From contig NZ_JARGCS010000056.1 in NCBI RefSeq assembly GCF_029193575.1, positions 434,001 through 498,000 of the forward strand: DNA of 64,000 nt, given 5' to 3'. The translations under genes were made by a program, and so were the position numbers. Each line of letters opens with the position of its first letter. Within the stretch, counting starts at the first letter, position 1. The notes beneath the pieces are model-generated. The model did no database searches. It was not told the origin of the DNA and saw only the letters and a program-made list of their open reading frames with translations. This document shows positions 1 to 8,706 of the stretch, one piece after another. Origin of the DNA: Pseudomonas entomophila (lineage in GTDB: Bacteria; Pseudomonadota; Gammaproteobacteria; Pseudomonadales; Pseudomonadaceae).

Positions 1-1032
1 GATGACTACACCGCCTATTACCAGGTGCTGGCCCGCGACCGCCTGCCGGTAGCCCTGGAGCTGGAGGCCGATCGCCTGGCCAGCCTGCGCCTGCCGGCCG
101 ACGAGTTCAGCCGCGAAATCGAGGTGATCAAGGAAGAACGCCGCCTGCGCACCGACGACCAGCCCAACGCCAAGGCCTTCGAGCTGTTCCGCGCCATGGC
201 CTACCCGGCCAGCGGCTACCACACCCCGACCATCGGCTGGATGGCCGACCTCGAGCGCATGAAGGTCGAGGAGCTGCGGCACTGGTACGAATCCTGGTAC
301 GCCCCCAACAACGCCACCCTGGTGGTGGTCGGCGACGTCACCCTCGACGAGGTCAAGGGCCTGGCGACCCAGTACTTCGGCGCCATCCCCAAGCGCGCCG
401 TGCCACCGGCCAAGCTGCCGCTGGAGCTGGCCGAGCCGGGCCTGCGGCAGATTACCCTGCACGTGCGCACGCAACTGCCGAGCCTGATCTACGGCTTCAA
501 CGTGCCGGGCCTGGCCACCGCCAAGGACCCACGCAGCGTCCACGCCCTGCGCCTGATCTCGGCCCTGCTCGACGGCGGCTACAGCGCGCGCATGCCGGCG
601 CGGCTGGAACGCGGCCAGGAGCTGGTGGCCGGCGCCTCGTCCAGCTACAACGCCTTCACCCGTGGCGACAGCCTGTTCCTGGTCTCGGCCACGCCGAACG
701 TGCAAAAGCACAAGACCCTCGCCGATGTCGAGAAGGGCATCTGGCAGTTGCTCGACGAACTCAAGAACACCCCGCCGACCGCCGAGGAAGTGGAGCGCGT
801 GCGCGCCCAGGTGATCGCCGGGCTGGTCTACGAGCGCGACTCCATCAGCAGCCAGGCCACCACCATCGGCCAGCTGGAAACCGTCGGCCTGTCGTGGAAG
901 CTGATCGACAGCGAGCTGGACGAGCTCAAGCGGGTCACCCCCGAAGACATCCAGAACGCCGCGCGCACCTATTTCACCCGCGAACGCCTGAGCGTTGCCC
1001 ATGTCCTGCCCGAGGAGTCCGCTCATGAGTGA
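1..1032 (+). CDS. M16 zinc peptidase, catalytic subunit (5' end outside window)
   Basis: The visible part is the last 343 residues of an M16 (insulinase/pitrilysin) zinc peptidase; the reading frame is open at base 1. The zinc-binding HxxEH motif must lie upstream of the window. The third zinc ligand region is visible as IKEERR about 46 residues in. The tail carries the usual M16 core (PNNATLVVVGD, then a second M16C-type half). The gene overlaps the next M16 gene by 8 bp (ATGAGTGA arrangement), so the two are translationally coupled. Paired genes of this kind normally encode an active subunit and an inactive partner acting in the periplasm; the substrate is unknown. No signal peptide can be judged because the N-terminus is missing. 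Confidence 0.9.
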   Translation, partial: DDYTAYYQVLARDRLPVALELEADRLASLRLPADEFSREIEVIKEERRLRTDDQPNAKAFELFRAMAYPASGYHTPTIGWMADLERMKVEELRHWYESWYAPNNATLVVVGDVTLDEVKGLATQYFGAIPKRAVPPAKLPLELAEPGLRQITLHVRTQLPSLIYGFNVPGLATAKDPRSVHALRLISALLDGGYSARMPARLERGQELVAGASSSYNAFTRGDSLFLVSATPNVQKHKTLADVEKGIWQLLDELKNTPPTAEEVERVRAQVIAGLVYERDSISSQATTIGQLETVGLSWKLIDSELDELKRVTPEDIQNAARTYFTRERLSVAHVLPEESAHE

Positions 1033-2509
1033 TCGCAGCGCCCCCCGCTACACCCTGTACGGCCTCGGCATCATCGCCGGGGTGGTGGCGCTGGCCGTGG
1101 TGCTGGCCCGCCCGGCGCAGTCCGACGACGCCGCCAGCGCCGCACGCCCGGCCAACACCCTGCAATCGCTGGCCGAGCTCGACGGCAAGGCTCCAAGCCG
1201 GCGCCAGTTGAACATCCAGCACTGGAACACCGCCGAAGGCGCCCGGGTGCTGTTCGTCGAGGCCCGCGAACTGCCGATGTTCGACCTGCGCGTGACCTTC
1301 GCCGCCGGCAGCAGCCAGGACGGTGACATCCCCGGCCTGGCCACGCTGACCAACGCCATGCTCAACGAAGGCGTGGCCGGCAAGGACGTCACCGCCATCG
1401 CCCAGGGCTTCGAGGGCCTGGGCGCGGACTTCGGCAACGGCTCGTACCGCGACATGGCCGTGGCCTCGCTGCGCAGCCTGAGCGCCAGCGACAAGCGCGA
1501 GCCGGCCCTGAAGCTGTTCGCCGAGGTGGTCGGCCAGCCGACCTTCCCGGAAGACGCCCTCAAGCGCATCAAGAACCAACTGCTGGCCGGCTTCGAATAC
1601 GAGAAGCAGAACCCCGGCAAGATCGCCGGCAAGGCGCTGTTCGCCAACCTCTACGGCAACCACCCCTACGCCCACCCCAGCGACGGCACGGCGGCGAGCC
1701 TGCCGGGCATCACCCTGGCGCAGTTGCGCGCGTTCCACGCCAAGGGCTATGCCGCGGGCAACGCGGTGATCGCGCTGGTGGGCGACCTCGACCGCAGCGA
1801 GGCCGAGGCGATCGCCGCCCAGGTCTCCGCCGCCCTGCCCAAGGGCCAGGCACTGGCGGCCCCGGGCGTGCCCACCGAGCCCAAGGCCGGGGTCACCCAC
1901 ATCGACTTCCCGAGCAAGCAGACGCACCTGATGCTCGCCGAGCTGGGCATCACCCGCCAGGACCCGGACTGGGCCGCCCTGTCGCTGGGCAACCAGATCC
2001 TCGGCGGTGGCGCCTTCGGCACCCGGCTGATGAGCGAAGTGCGCGAGAAACGCGGGCTGACCTACGGCGTCTATTCGGCGTTCAGCCCCATGCAGGTGCG
2101 CGGCCCGTTCATGATCAACCTGCAGACCCGTGCCGAGCTCAGCGAAGGCACGCTCAAGCTGGTGCAGGACATCCTCGCCGACTACCTGAAGAACGGCCCG
2201 ACCCAGCAGGAACTGGACGACGCCAAGCGCGAGCTGGCCGGCAGCTTCCCACTGTCCAACGCCAGCAACATGAGCATCGTCGGCCAATTGGCCGCCATCG
2301 GCTTCTACAACTTGCCGCTGACCTGGCTGGAGGACTTCATGCAGCAGTCCCAGGCGCTGACCGTCGAACAGGTCAAGACAGCGATGAACAAGCACCTGGC
2401 GGCGGACAAGCTGGTCATCGTCACGGTCGGCCCGACCGTGGCGCAGCAAGCGCTGCCAGCGCCCACTGACAAACCCGCCGAGCAGCCGCTCGGCGTACCG
2501 GAGCATTGA
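1025..2509 (+). CDS. M16 peptidase-like partner subunit, membrane-anchored
   Basis: A 494-residue M16-family protein. The start at 1025 gives a short polar N-terminus followed by one hydrophobic segment (about residues 8-29, LYGLGIIAGVVALAVVLA), which fits an uncleaved anchor or signal peptide placing the body in the periplasm. The position of HxxEH is occupied by NAMLNE, so the zinc site is lost. The substrate-binding signature REKRGLTYGVYS is kept. This is the usual pattern for the non-catalytic half of a heterodimeric bacterial M16 protease whose active half is the gene just upstream. It abuts rsmD, whose ATG overlaps its stop by one base. Confidence 0.88.
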   Translation: MSDRSAPRYTLYGLGIIAGVVALAVVLARPAQSDDAASAARPANTLQSLAELDGKAPSRRQLNIQHWNTAEGARVLFVEARELPMFDLRVTFAAGSSQDGDIPGLATLTNAMLNEGVAGKDVTAIAQGFEGLGADFGNGSYRDMAVASLRSLSASDKREPALKLFAEVVGQPTFPEDALKRIKNQLLAGFEYEKQNPGKIAGKALFANLYGNHPYAHPSDGTAASLPGITLAQLRAFHAKGYAAGNAVIALVGDLDRSEAEAIAAQVSAALPKGQALAAPGVPTEPKAGVTHIDFPSKQTHLMLAELGITRQDPDWAALSLGNQILGGGAFGTRLMSEVREKRGLTYGVYSAFSPMQVRGPFMINLQTRAELSEGTLKLVQDILADYLKNGPTQQELDDAKRELAGSFPLSNASNMSIVGQLAAIGFYNLPLTWLEDFMQQSQALTVEQVKTAMNKHLAADKLVIVTVGPTVAQQALPAPTDKPAEQPLGVPEH

Positions 2510-3111
2510 TGGCAAGAGCACATTCCCCAGCCCCCAAGGGCCAGGCCAACAGCAAGGGCCAGGGGCACCTGCGCATCATCGCCGGCGAGTGGCGCAGCCG
2601 CCGCCTGGCGGTGCCGGAGGGCGAAGGCCTGCGTCCGACCCCTGACCGGGTGCGCGAGACCCTGTTCAACTGGCTGGCACCCTACATCGAGGGCGCCCTG
2701 GTGCTCGATGCCTTCACCGGCAGCGGCGCGCTGGTGCTCGAAGCCCTGTCACGCGGGGCCAAGGATGCCGTGGCGCTGGACAGCAACCCCGCCGCCATCG
2801 CCAACCTCAAGGACAACCTCGAGCTCCTGCGCTGTCCACGTGGGCAGATCCTCCAGACCGATGCCCTGCGCTACCTGCAAGGCCCGGCCAAGCAACAGTT
2901 CGACCTGGTGTTCCTCGACCCGCCGTTCCACCAGGACCTGCTGGCCAATACCTGCCAACTGCTGGAGCAAGGCCAGTGGCTGCGCGGGCAAGCGTGGATC
3001 TACACCGAGAGCGAGGCCGCGCCCTCTTCCCTGCAACTGCCAGGCAACTGGCGCCTGCACCGGGAGAAGAAGACCGGCCAGGTGCACTACGCGCTCTGGC
3101 AACGGGGCTGA
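2509..3111 (+). CDS. rsmD: 16S rRNA (guanine966-N2)-methyltransferase
   Basis: A 200-residue class I SAM methyltransferase that makes m2G966 in 16S rRNA of the 30S subunit. Visible signatures are the N-terminal RIIAGEWRSRRL and RPTPDRVRETLFNWL blocks, the SAM-binding VLDAFTGSGALVLEALSRGA, and the catalytic motif IV DPPF (in LVFLDPPFHQD). Length is normal for RsmD. The ATG at 2509 is chosen over an adjacent in-frame TTG; it overlaps the stop of the preceding M16 gene (TGATG), so rsmD is co-transcribed with the M16 pair. In many Pseudomonas genomes rsmD sits between M16 genes and ftsYEX or coaD. Confidence 0.95.
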   Translation: MARAHSPAPKGQANSKGQGHLRIIAGEWRSRRLAVPEGEGLRPTPDRVRETLFNWLAPYIEGALVLDAFTGSGALVLEALSRGAKDAVALDSNPAAIANLKDNLELLRCPRGQILQTDALRYLQGPAKQQFDLVFLDPPFHQDLLANTCQLLEQGQWLRGQAWIYTESEAAPSSLQLPGNWRLHREKKTGQVHYALWQRG

Positions 3112-3121
3112 CCAGCAACAT

Positions 3122-3154
3122 GGCCGCCTGCGTATCTATCTAACGCAGGCGGCC
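3122..3154 (+). terminator. Hairpin after rsmD
   Basis: A 12-bp perfect inverted repeat (arms 3122-3133 and 3143-3154, 9-nt loop) begins 11 bp after the rsmD stop. It is followed by a pyrimidine-rich but not T-only tail. It probably ends the M16-rsmD transcript and separates it from the second M16 pair. Confidence 0.6.
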
Positions 3155-3209
3155 CTCTCCCTTGGTCGAAGCTGCTGCGGTGCATCGCCACCCAGGAGTG
3201 CTTCACACC

Positions 3210-4517
3210 ATGCCATCCCCTTCCGATCCTCGCGGCGCTTCGGCGCAGCGCCTGCAACACTTCGCCCTCGCCAATGGCCTCAAGGTCTACCTGCGTGAAG
3301 ACCACCGCGCCTCGCTGGTGACCGCGCAACTTTGGTACCACGTCGGCGCCAGCTACGAACCGCCGGGCCGCTCCGGCCTCTCGCACCTGCTGGAACACCT
3401 GATGTTCGAGGGCAGCAGCAAGCTCGCTCCCGGGCAGTACAGCCGCCTGATGACGCGCCTGGGCGGCACGTCCGGGGCCTTCACCAGCGATGACGCCACC
3501 TGCTTTCCCGTCACCTTGCCGGCCAGCCGCCTGGAGATAGCGCTGGAAGCCATGGCCGACTCAATGGCCAGCGCCACCCTCGGTGCCTCGACGTTCGAGC
3601 GGGAGCTGGACGTGGTCAAGGCCGAACGTCGCACACGGGTCGACAACTACCCGCTGGGCTTGGCCGCTGAGCGCAGCAAGGCACTGGCCCATGGCAGCAG
3701 TCCCTACGCAACGCCGGCGATCGGCCATCAGCGCGACCTCGAGGGTATGACCCTCATGGCTGTCCAGGACTGGTATCGCACCTGGTATCACCCGAACAAT
3801 GCCACGCTGGTAGTGGTCGGCGACATCGACGTAGCCCGCCTGCGTCCGCTGGTCGAGCGCCACTTCGCGTCGCTGCCACACACCGCGACGCCCGAGCGAA
3901 CACCCCCCAGGGCCAGCGAGGGGCTGACCCTGCGCCAGCAGACCGTGGCCCTGCCCGGCCTGCGCGAAGGCGTGATCCTCGACTTCAACACGCCCAGCCT
4001 GGCCACCACCGCCGAGCCCGATCATGCCCACGCCCTGCGGCTGGTGCCGCAGTTGCTCACCGAAGGCAGCAGCGCGCGGCTCAACCGCCTGCTGGTACGC
4101 GATAACTCGGTGCTGCAAGGCATCAGGTCGAGCTATCAGCACCTGCGGCGCGGCGATGGCCTGCTGACGATGTACCTGTTCTCCAACGCTACGACCATCA
4201 AGCCAGCGCAGGCCGCGCAGCGGGTGCTCGACGAAGTGCTCACGCTTGGGCAAGTCCCTCCCCTGGCAGCGGAGCTGAAGCGGGCCAAAGCCCGGCTGCT
4301 GGCCAGCCTGAGCTTCGCCCGCGACGACCTTCACGAACAGGCACTCGCCATCGGCCAGTACGCCATCAGCGGCCTCGATCCCACCCTGCTCGACGACGAG
4401 CGACAGGCCATTGAACAGGTCACGCCAGAGCAGGTGCGCGACGTTGCACAGGCCTACCTCAGCAGGGGCCGCTTGAGCATCACCTGCATGCAAGGCCAGG
4501 AGAACCACCATGAATGA
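3210..4517 (+). CDS. M16 zinc peptidase, second catalytic subunit, no export signal
   Basis: A 435-residue M16 peptidase with an intact zinc site: H59-L-L-E62-H63 and the third ligand E139 in VVKAERR, 76 residues downstream of H63, as the family requires. The chosen ATG at 3210 has AGGAG about 12 bp upstream; an earlier in-frame start at 3162 lacks a good site. Neither start gives a hydrophobic leader, so this peptidase looks cytoplasmic, unlike the anchored partner of the first M16 pair. It overlaps the following partner gene by 8 bp. The role is unknown; the family also contains processing proteases such as PqqF, but no pqq genes are nearby. Confidence 0.88.
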   Translation: MPSPSDPRGASAQRLQHFALANGLKVYLREDHRASLVTAQLWYHVGASYEPPGRSGLSHLLEHLMFEGSSKLAPGQYSRLMTRLGGTSGAFTSDDATCFPVTLPASRLEIALEAMADSMASATLGASTFERELDVVKAERRTRVDNYPLGLAAERSKALAHGSSPYATPAIGHQRDLEGMTLMAVQDWYRTWYHPNNATLVVVGDIDVARLRPLVERHFASLPHTATPERTPPRASEGLTLRQQTVALPGLREGVILDFNTPSLATTAEPDHAHALRLVPQLLTEGSSARLNRLLVRDNSVLQGIRSSYQHLRRGDGLLTMYLFSNATTIKPAQAAQRVLDEVLTLGQVPPLAAELKRAKARLLASLSFARDDLHEQALAIGQYAISGLDPTLLDDERQAIEQVTPEQVRDVAQAYLSRGRLSITCMQGQENHHE

Positions 4518-5898
4518 CCTGACTCGTACCGATACCACCCACCTCGCAAACCCGACGCTAAACTCACCGGTCGAACAGTTGACGTCCGCGCAAGGGCTGG
4601 ACCTGACCACCCTCGAACCTGTGCGTACCCCCGTCCAGAGCTGGGAGACAGAGGCCGGCACTCGCGTCCTGTTCGTTCCCTCCCGCGAACTGCCGATCGT
4701 CGACCTGGTACTGGACTTCAAGGCGGGCCGGGCGCTGGAGGGTGAAACGCCGGGCCTGGCGGCACTGGTCCTCTACCTGCTGGACGAAGGCACGCAAACC
4801 CTGGACGCCAACCTGTTCGCCGAACGCCTGGACGAGCTCGGCGCGCTCATCGACAAGCGCGTCCGCCCGGAGCACGTCACCCTGAACCTACGCAGCCTGT
4901 CGGACCACGACGTGTTGGCCCCCGCCGTCGAGTTGCTGACCGATATGGTCGCCCACCCCGCGTTCCATCCCTCCGCCGTGGCGAGGGTCAAGCAGCAACT
5001 GCTGGCCCACCAGGCCGCCCAGGAGACCGGCGCGACCACCCGAGCACGCAACGAAGCCTTCCGTCACCTGTTCGCCGGCCACCCTTACGCCCATGCCTTG
5101 AACGGCTCGCAAGACGGCGTGAACGCCATCACCCCCGATCAGTTGCGGGCCTTCCACCAGCGGGCCTACTCGGCCAACAACCTTCAGGTGTCGTTGGTGG
5201 GCGACCTGTCCCGCCAGCAAGCCGAGGCGCTCGTCGAAGGCCTCACCCAGGCGCTGCCCCAGCACTGGGCAGCGGCAGACACGCCCGCGGTGCCCGCTGC
5301 GGAGCCGGAAATCATCCACATAGAACAGCCAGGCACGAGCGACCGGGTGCTGCTGGCGATGCCCTTCCAAATGCAGCCGGATGCGCCAGACTACCTGGCC
5401 TTGGTGCTGGCCAGCGAAATACTGGGTACTGGCCTGGAGTCGCGGTTGATGCGCGAGTTGCGTCAACGCCGGGGGCTGACCTATGACGTGAGAGCCCAAC
5501 TGGTGTCCTTGAGCGCGGCAGGGGTGTTGGCGATCGAATGGGAAATCGCCGCCCACTACAACGCTGCGGCACAGGACCTGGTGGCCGATATCGTCAGGCA
5601 ATTCGTCGAACAAGGGCCGAGCGCAGCCGAACTCGCCCTGGCGCGCCAGCAACTGGCCGGCGCACTGCTGCGCGCGGTCGCCCGCAACCACTCGCTGGCC
5701 GGGCTGCTGGGCGACCTCGGCCGCCAGGGGCTGCCCGCCGACCACGTGTCCAGCTATGTCGAACGGCTGGCCAACCTCACCGAGCAGGACATCAAGCGTG
5801 CGCTTCAGTGCCTTGAGCTGCAGGCCATGGTGTTCGTCAGCGTCGGGCCGGACGCCAGCCAGCAGCCCTTGCCCGAGCAGCCTGTGACCGACCAATAG
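4510..5898 (+). CDS. M16 peptidase-like partner subunit, no export signal
   Basis: A 462-residue M16-fold protein lacking the HxxEH site (the equivalent region reads LVLYLLDEG) but keeping the C-terminal R/Y signature RQRRGLTYDVRAQ. It is therefore the likely non-catalytic half of a heterodimer with the preceding peptidase, to which it is coupled by an 8-bp overlap. The N-terminal 60 residues are polar and threonine-rich with no signal peptide or anchor. Sequence similarity to the membrane-anchored partner at 1025-2509 (for example TRVLFVPSRELPIVDL versus ARVLFVEARELPMFDL) suggests the two pairs arose by duplication. Confidence 0.85.
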   Translation: MNDLTRTDTTHLANPTLNSPVEQLTSAQGLDLTTLEPVRTPVQSWETEAGTRVLFVPSRELPIVDLVLDFKAGRALEGETPGLAALVLYLLDEGTQTLDANLFAERLDELGALIDKRVRPEHVTLNLRSLSDHDVLAPAVELLTDMVAHPAFHPSAVARVKQQLLAHQAAQETGATTRARNEAFRHLFAGHPYAHALNGSQDGVNAITPDQLRAFHQRAYSANNLQVSLVGDLSRQQAEALVEGLTQALPQHWAAADTPAVPAAEPEIIHIEQPGTSDRVLLAMPFQMQPDAPDYLALVLASEILGTGLESRLMRELRQRRGLTYDVRAQLVSLSAAGVLAIEWEIAAHYNAAAQDLVADIVRQFVEQGPSAAELALARQQLAGALLRAVARNHSLAGLLGDLGRQGLPADHVSSYVERLANLTEQDIKRALQCLELQAMVFVSVGPDASQQPLPEQPVTDQ

Positions 5899-5958
5899 CA
5901 CAGGCAGGGTGGCGGTGTTTCATGGCACTCTAGGCGGGCACACCACGAGTCGCCCGTC

Positions 5959-6951
5959 ATGCCCAGCCTCACCGCCACCTTCCGCCCGGCCCCCGGGCTT
6001 GCCAACCCCCACCTGCAAACGCTCTGGGGGCCTCTCTGGCGCAAGCTGCCGCCTCTCACCCGCACCCGCGAACGCCTGTGGCTGGCCGATGGCGATTTCC
6101 TCGACCTCGACTGGCACGGCCCGCACCAGGCCGATACGCCGCTGGTGCTGGTGCTGCATGGCCTGACCGGCTCGTCCGACTCGCCTTACGTGAAGGGCCT
6201 GCAACTGGCCTTGCAGGCGCGCGGCTGGGCCAGCGTGGCGCTGAACTGGCGCGGCTGCTCGGGTGAGCCGAACCTGCTGGCGCGCAGTTACCATTCCGGC
6301 GCCAGCGAGGACCTGGCCGAAGTCGTCGCCCACCTGCGCGCGCAACGGCCAATGGCGCCGTTGTACGCGGTGGGGTATTCGCTGGGGGGCAACGTATTGC
6401 TCAAGTACCTGGGTGAACGTGGTGCGGCCAGCCAGCTGGAAGCGGCGGTGGCGGTGTCGGTGCCGTTTCGCCTGGACCAGTGCGCCGACCGCATCGGCCA
6501 GGGGTTCTCCAAGGTCTACCAGGCGCATTTCATGCGCGAGATGCTGGCCTACGTGCAGGACAAGCAGCGGCATTTCCGCGACCAGGGCCACCATGAGGGC
6601 CTGGCGTCGATCGAGCGCCTGGGGCCGCTGCGCAACCTGCGCACGTTCTGGGATTTCGATGGCAAGGTCACTGCGCCACTCAATGGTTTCAGTGATGCCC
6701 ACGACTACTACCGGCGCGCGTCGAGCCGCTATTACCTGGGCGAGAACCGCACGCCGACGCTGATCATCCATTCCAGCGACGACCCGTTCGTGTTCGGCCA
6801 TAGCTTGCCGACGACTGATGAGTTGGCGCCGCAGACGCAATTCGAGCTGCACAGCCGTGGCGGGCATGTCGGGTTCGTCGATGGCAGCCTGCGCAACCCG
6901 GGGTATTACCTGGAGCGGCGGATTCCGCAGTGGTTGGTCGAGGGGCGGTGA
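5959..6951 (+). CDS. YheT-family alpha/beta hydrolase
   Basis: A 330-residue alpha/beta hydrolase of the YheT/COG0429 group. The family signature for the opening block (NPHLQTLWGPLWR) is present. The nucleophile elbow is GYSLGG with Ser141, the acid is probably Asp274 or Asp275 (SSDDPF), and the base is His303 (GGHVGF). An oxyanion-type HGLTGS lies near residue 70. The physiological substrate of bacterial YheT proteins is not established; the fold predicts an esterase or acyl hydrolase. The gene stands alone, convergent with the sulfurtransferase downstream. Confidence 0.9.
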   Translation: MPSLTATFRPAPGLANPHLQTLWGPLWRKLPPLTRTRERLWLADGDFLDLDWHGPHQADTPLVLVLHGLTGSSDSPYVKGLQLALQARGWASVALNWRGCSGEPNLLARSYHSGASEDLAEVVAHLRAQRPMAPLYAVGYSLGGNVLLKYLGERGAASQLEAAVAVSVPFRLDQCADRIGQGFSKVYQAHFMREMLAYVQDKQRHFRDQGHHEGLASIERLGPLRNLRTFWDFDGKVTAPLNGFSDAHDYYRRASSRYYLGENRTPTLIIHSSDDPFVFGHSLPTTDELAPQTQFELHSRGGHVGFVDGSLRNPGYYLERRIPQWLVEGR

Positions 6952-6957
6952 CGGGAG

Positions 6958-6972
6958 CCGCAGGTTCTGCGG
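6958..6972. terminator. Small hairpin between convergent genes
   Basis: A 6-bp inverted repeat (CCGCAG / CTGCGG, 3-nt loop) lies in the 48-bp gap between the YheT-type hydrolase and the sulfurtransferase. There is no T tract, so its terminator role is only tentative. Confidence 0.3.
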
Positions 6973-6999
6973 TGTCCACGCCTGCCCCACCGAATCACC

Positions 7000-7854
7000 T
7001 TACTCCCCGGTCGCAACGCCCCGCTGTGGATCATTGATCCACTCGCTCCACGACCCCGCATACAGCCGCCCCAGCGGATACCCCGCCAATGCCAAGGCAA
7101 ACAGGTTGTGACACGCCGTCACCCCCGACCCGCAATACGCCACCAACTGCTCCGGCGCGCGCCCTGCGAGCTTCTCGGCAAAGCGCTGCTTGAGCTGCTC
7201 CACCGGCAGGAAGCGCCCATCGGCCCCCAGGTTGTCGGTGAACGCCGCGCATTGCGCGCCGGGAATATGCCCCGCGACCGGGTCGATCGGCTCCACCTCG
7301 CCACGGAAGCGCAGCAGCGCACGGGCGTCGATCAGGGTCAACTCGGCATGCCCCAGGCGCTTGCCCAGGTGCTCGGCATCGATCAGCAGCTTGGCGTCCG
7401 GCTGCCCGCTGAACGCGCCCTCGCGCTTGAGCGGCGGGTCGAGGCTCAGCGGCAGGTGCGCGGCGTGCCAGGCCTTCAGGCCGCCATCGAGGATGAACAC
7501 ACCGTCACGCTTGCCCAGCCAGGCCAACAACCACCAGGCGCGCGCGGCATAGGCACCCGGGCCGTCGTCGTACAGCACCACCTGGCTGTCGTTGTCCACG
7601 CCCCACTCGCGCAGGCGCTCGACCAGCCGGCGCGGCTCCGGCAACGGGTGGCGCCCGGTGCTGCCCTTGACCACCGGCCCACTCAGGTCGCGCTCAAGGT
7701 CGGCGAAGTGCGCCCCGGCGATATGCCCTTCGGCGAAGCTGCGTTGTCCATAGTCGACATCCTCCAGGGCGAAGCGACAGTCGAGGATCACCAGCCCGGG
7801 CGAGCCCAGACGCTCGGCCAGTTGCTGCGGGGTGATCAATTGCGCAAGGGGCAT
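7000..7854 (-). CDS. sseA: 3-mercaptopyruvate/thiosulfate sulfurtransferase
   Basis: A 284-residue tandem-rhodanese protein. The catalytic loop is C241-G-S-G-V-T-A, the form typical of 3-mercaptopyruvate sulfurtransferases rather than the CRKGVT loop of classical rhodanese. The N-terminal inactive rhodanese domain carries VILDCRF and EGHIAGAHF; the C-terminal domain carries GHIPGAQ. It transfers sulfane sulfur to thiophilic acceptors such as cyanide or thiols. The start at 7854 is preceded by AGGAG; a longer in-frame version reading into the TetR gene is unlikely. It lies 35 bp downstream of the TetR gene on the same strand, so the two may share a transcript. Confidence 0.88.
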   Translation of the reverse strand: MPLAQLITPQQLAERLGSPGLVILDCRFALEDVDYGQRSFAEGHIAGAHFADLERDLSGPVVKGSTGRHPLPEPRRLVERLREWGVDNDSQVVLYDDGPGAYAARAWWLLAWLGKRDGVFILDGGLKAWHAAHLPLSLDPPLKREGAFSGQPDAKLLIDAEHLGKRLGHAELTLIDARALLRFRGEVEPIDPVAGHIPGAQCAAFTDNLGADGRFLPVEQLKQRFAEKLAGRAPEQLVAYCGSGVTACHNLFALALAGYPLGRLYAGSWSEWINDPQRGVATGE

Positions 7855-7889
7855 GACAATCTCCTGATCGGTGGCACGAAGGCGCTGGC

Positions 7890-8555
7890 TCACTGCTCCA
7901 GGGCCTGGTTGAAGGGGATGTGGAATTCCTGGCACAGCGCATCCACCGCGCGCCGGGCGTCAGCGGTGACGAAGCCGAGTTCGAGCACCAGCACCTGGTA
8001 GACGCCACGCTTGAAGGCTTCTTCACCCAAATGCGCGGAATGCTCGCGGGTGGTGCTGAGAAAACGCACCCAGGAGGTCAGCACGATCCAGGCGTTGATG
8101 GTCAAAGACTCGATCTGCGAGGCATCCATGGCCAGGATGCCCGCCTCGACGAAACCCCGGTAGATCGCCTGGCCTTGCTGCAAGCAGCGCTGGGAGAAGC
8201 GCCGGTAGCGCGCGGCCAGCTCCGGGTCGCTTTCCAGCAGGTGCTCCAGGTCACGGTGCAGAAAGCGGTAGTTCCACATTGCCGCCAGCAACGCCTTGAG
8301 GTAGAAGCGCTTGTCTTCGACGGTGGCAGCGCGGCCCTGGGGCGGGCGCAGGAAACTGTCGACCAGCTCTTCGTACTGGCTGAACAACAGCGCGATGATC
8401 GCCTGCTTGTTGGGGAAGTGGTAGTACAGGTTGCCGGGCGATATTTCCATGTGCGCGGCAATGTGGTTGGTGCTGACGCTGCGTTCGCCCTGCTGGTTGA
8501 ACAATTCCAGGCTGCTCTGCACGATGCGCTCGCGGGTCTTGAGGCGCGGGGCCAT
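7890..8555 (-). CDS. TetR-family transcriptional regulator
   Basis: A 221-residue TetR-type regulator. The N-terminal helix-turn-helix is clear: RERIVQSSLELFNQQG, then STNHIAAHMEISPGNLYYHFPNKQAI. The C-terminal ligand domain is Trp-rich and does not tell me the inducer. The start at 8555 (MAPRLKTRE) begins directly before the DNA-binding domain. The gene is divergent from the aldehyde dehydrogenase at 8707, and the 151-bp gap holds inverted repeats suited to a TetR operator, so control of that dehydrogenase and of itself is the simplest proposal. Confidence 0.88.
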   Translation of the reverse strand: MAPRLKTRERIVQSSLELFNQQGERSVSTNHIAAHMEISPGNLYYHFPNKQAIIALLFSQYEELVDSFLRPPQGRAATVEDKRFYLKALLAAMWNYRFLHRDLEHLLESDPELAARYRRFSQRCLQQGQAIYRGFVEAGILAMDASQIESLTINAWIVLTSWVRFLSTTREHSAHLGEEAFKRGVYQVLVLELGFVTADARRAVDALCQEFHIPFNQALEQ

Positions 8556-8661
8556 GCTTGGACTCCCAGTCTGACGGCTTCGATAGGGCTTCATCTTAAG
8601 GCCTTGGGTGGTCGCGATGCACCGGTTGGCAACATGAAAAAACTCGCACGGCCCGGGGGAT

Positions 8662-8680
8662 TAGAGTATAGGCTCTAGAG
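8662..8680. promoter_or_regulatory. Candidate TetR operator in the divergent gap
   Basis: The sequence TAGAG-6 nt-CTCTA (8662-8677) overlaps the 8-bp palindrome CTCTAGAG (8673-8680). It lies 27-45 bp upstream of the dehydrogenase ATG and in the gap shared with the divergent TetR gene. A TATAGG-like hexamer within it could be the -10 element. Position and symmetry fit a repressor site; there is no direct proof. Confidence 0.35.
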
Positions 8681-8706
8681 ATTCGCCGCCCCTGACCGGA
8701 GCCCCC

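Noticed and set aside
7855..7935. A longer sulfurtransferase starting at 7935
   Set aside because: It would overlap the end of the TetR gene, and the added residues are not similar to the rhodanese N-terminus. AGGAG stands before the ATG at 7854.
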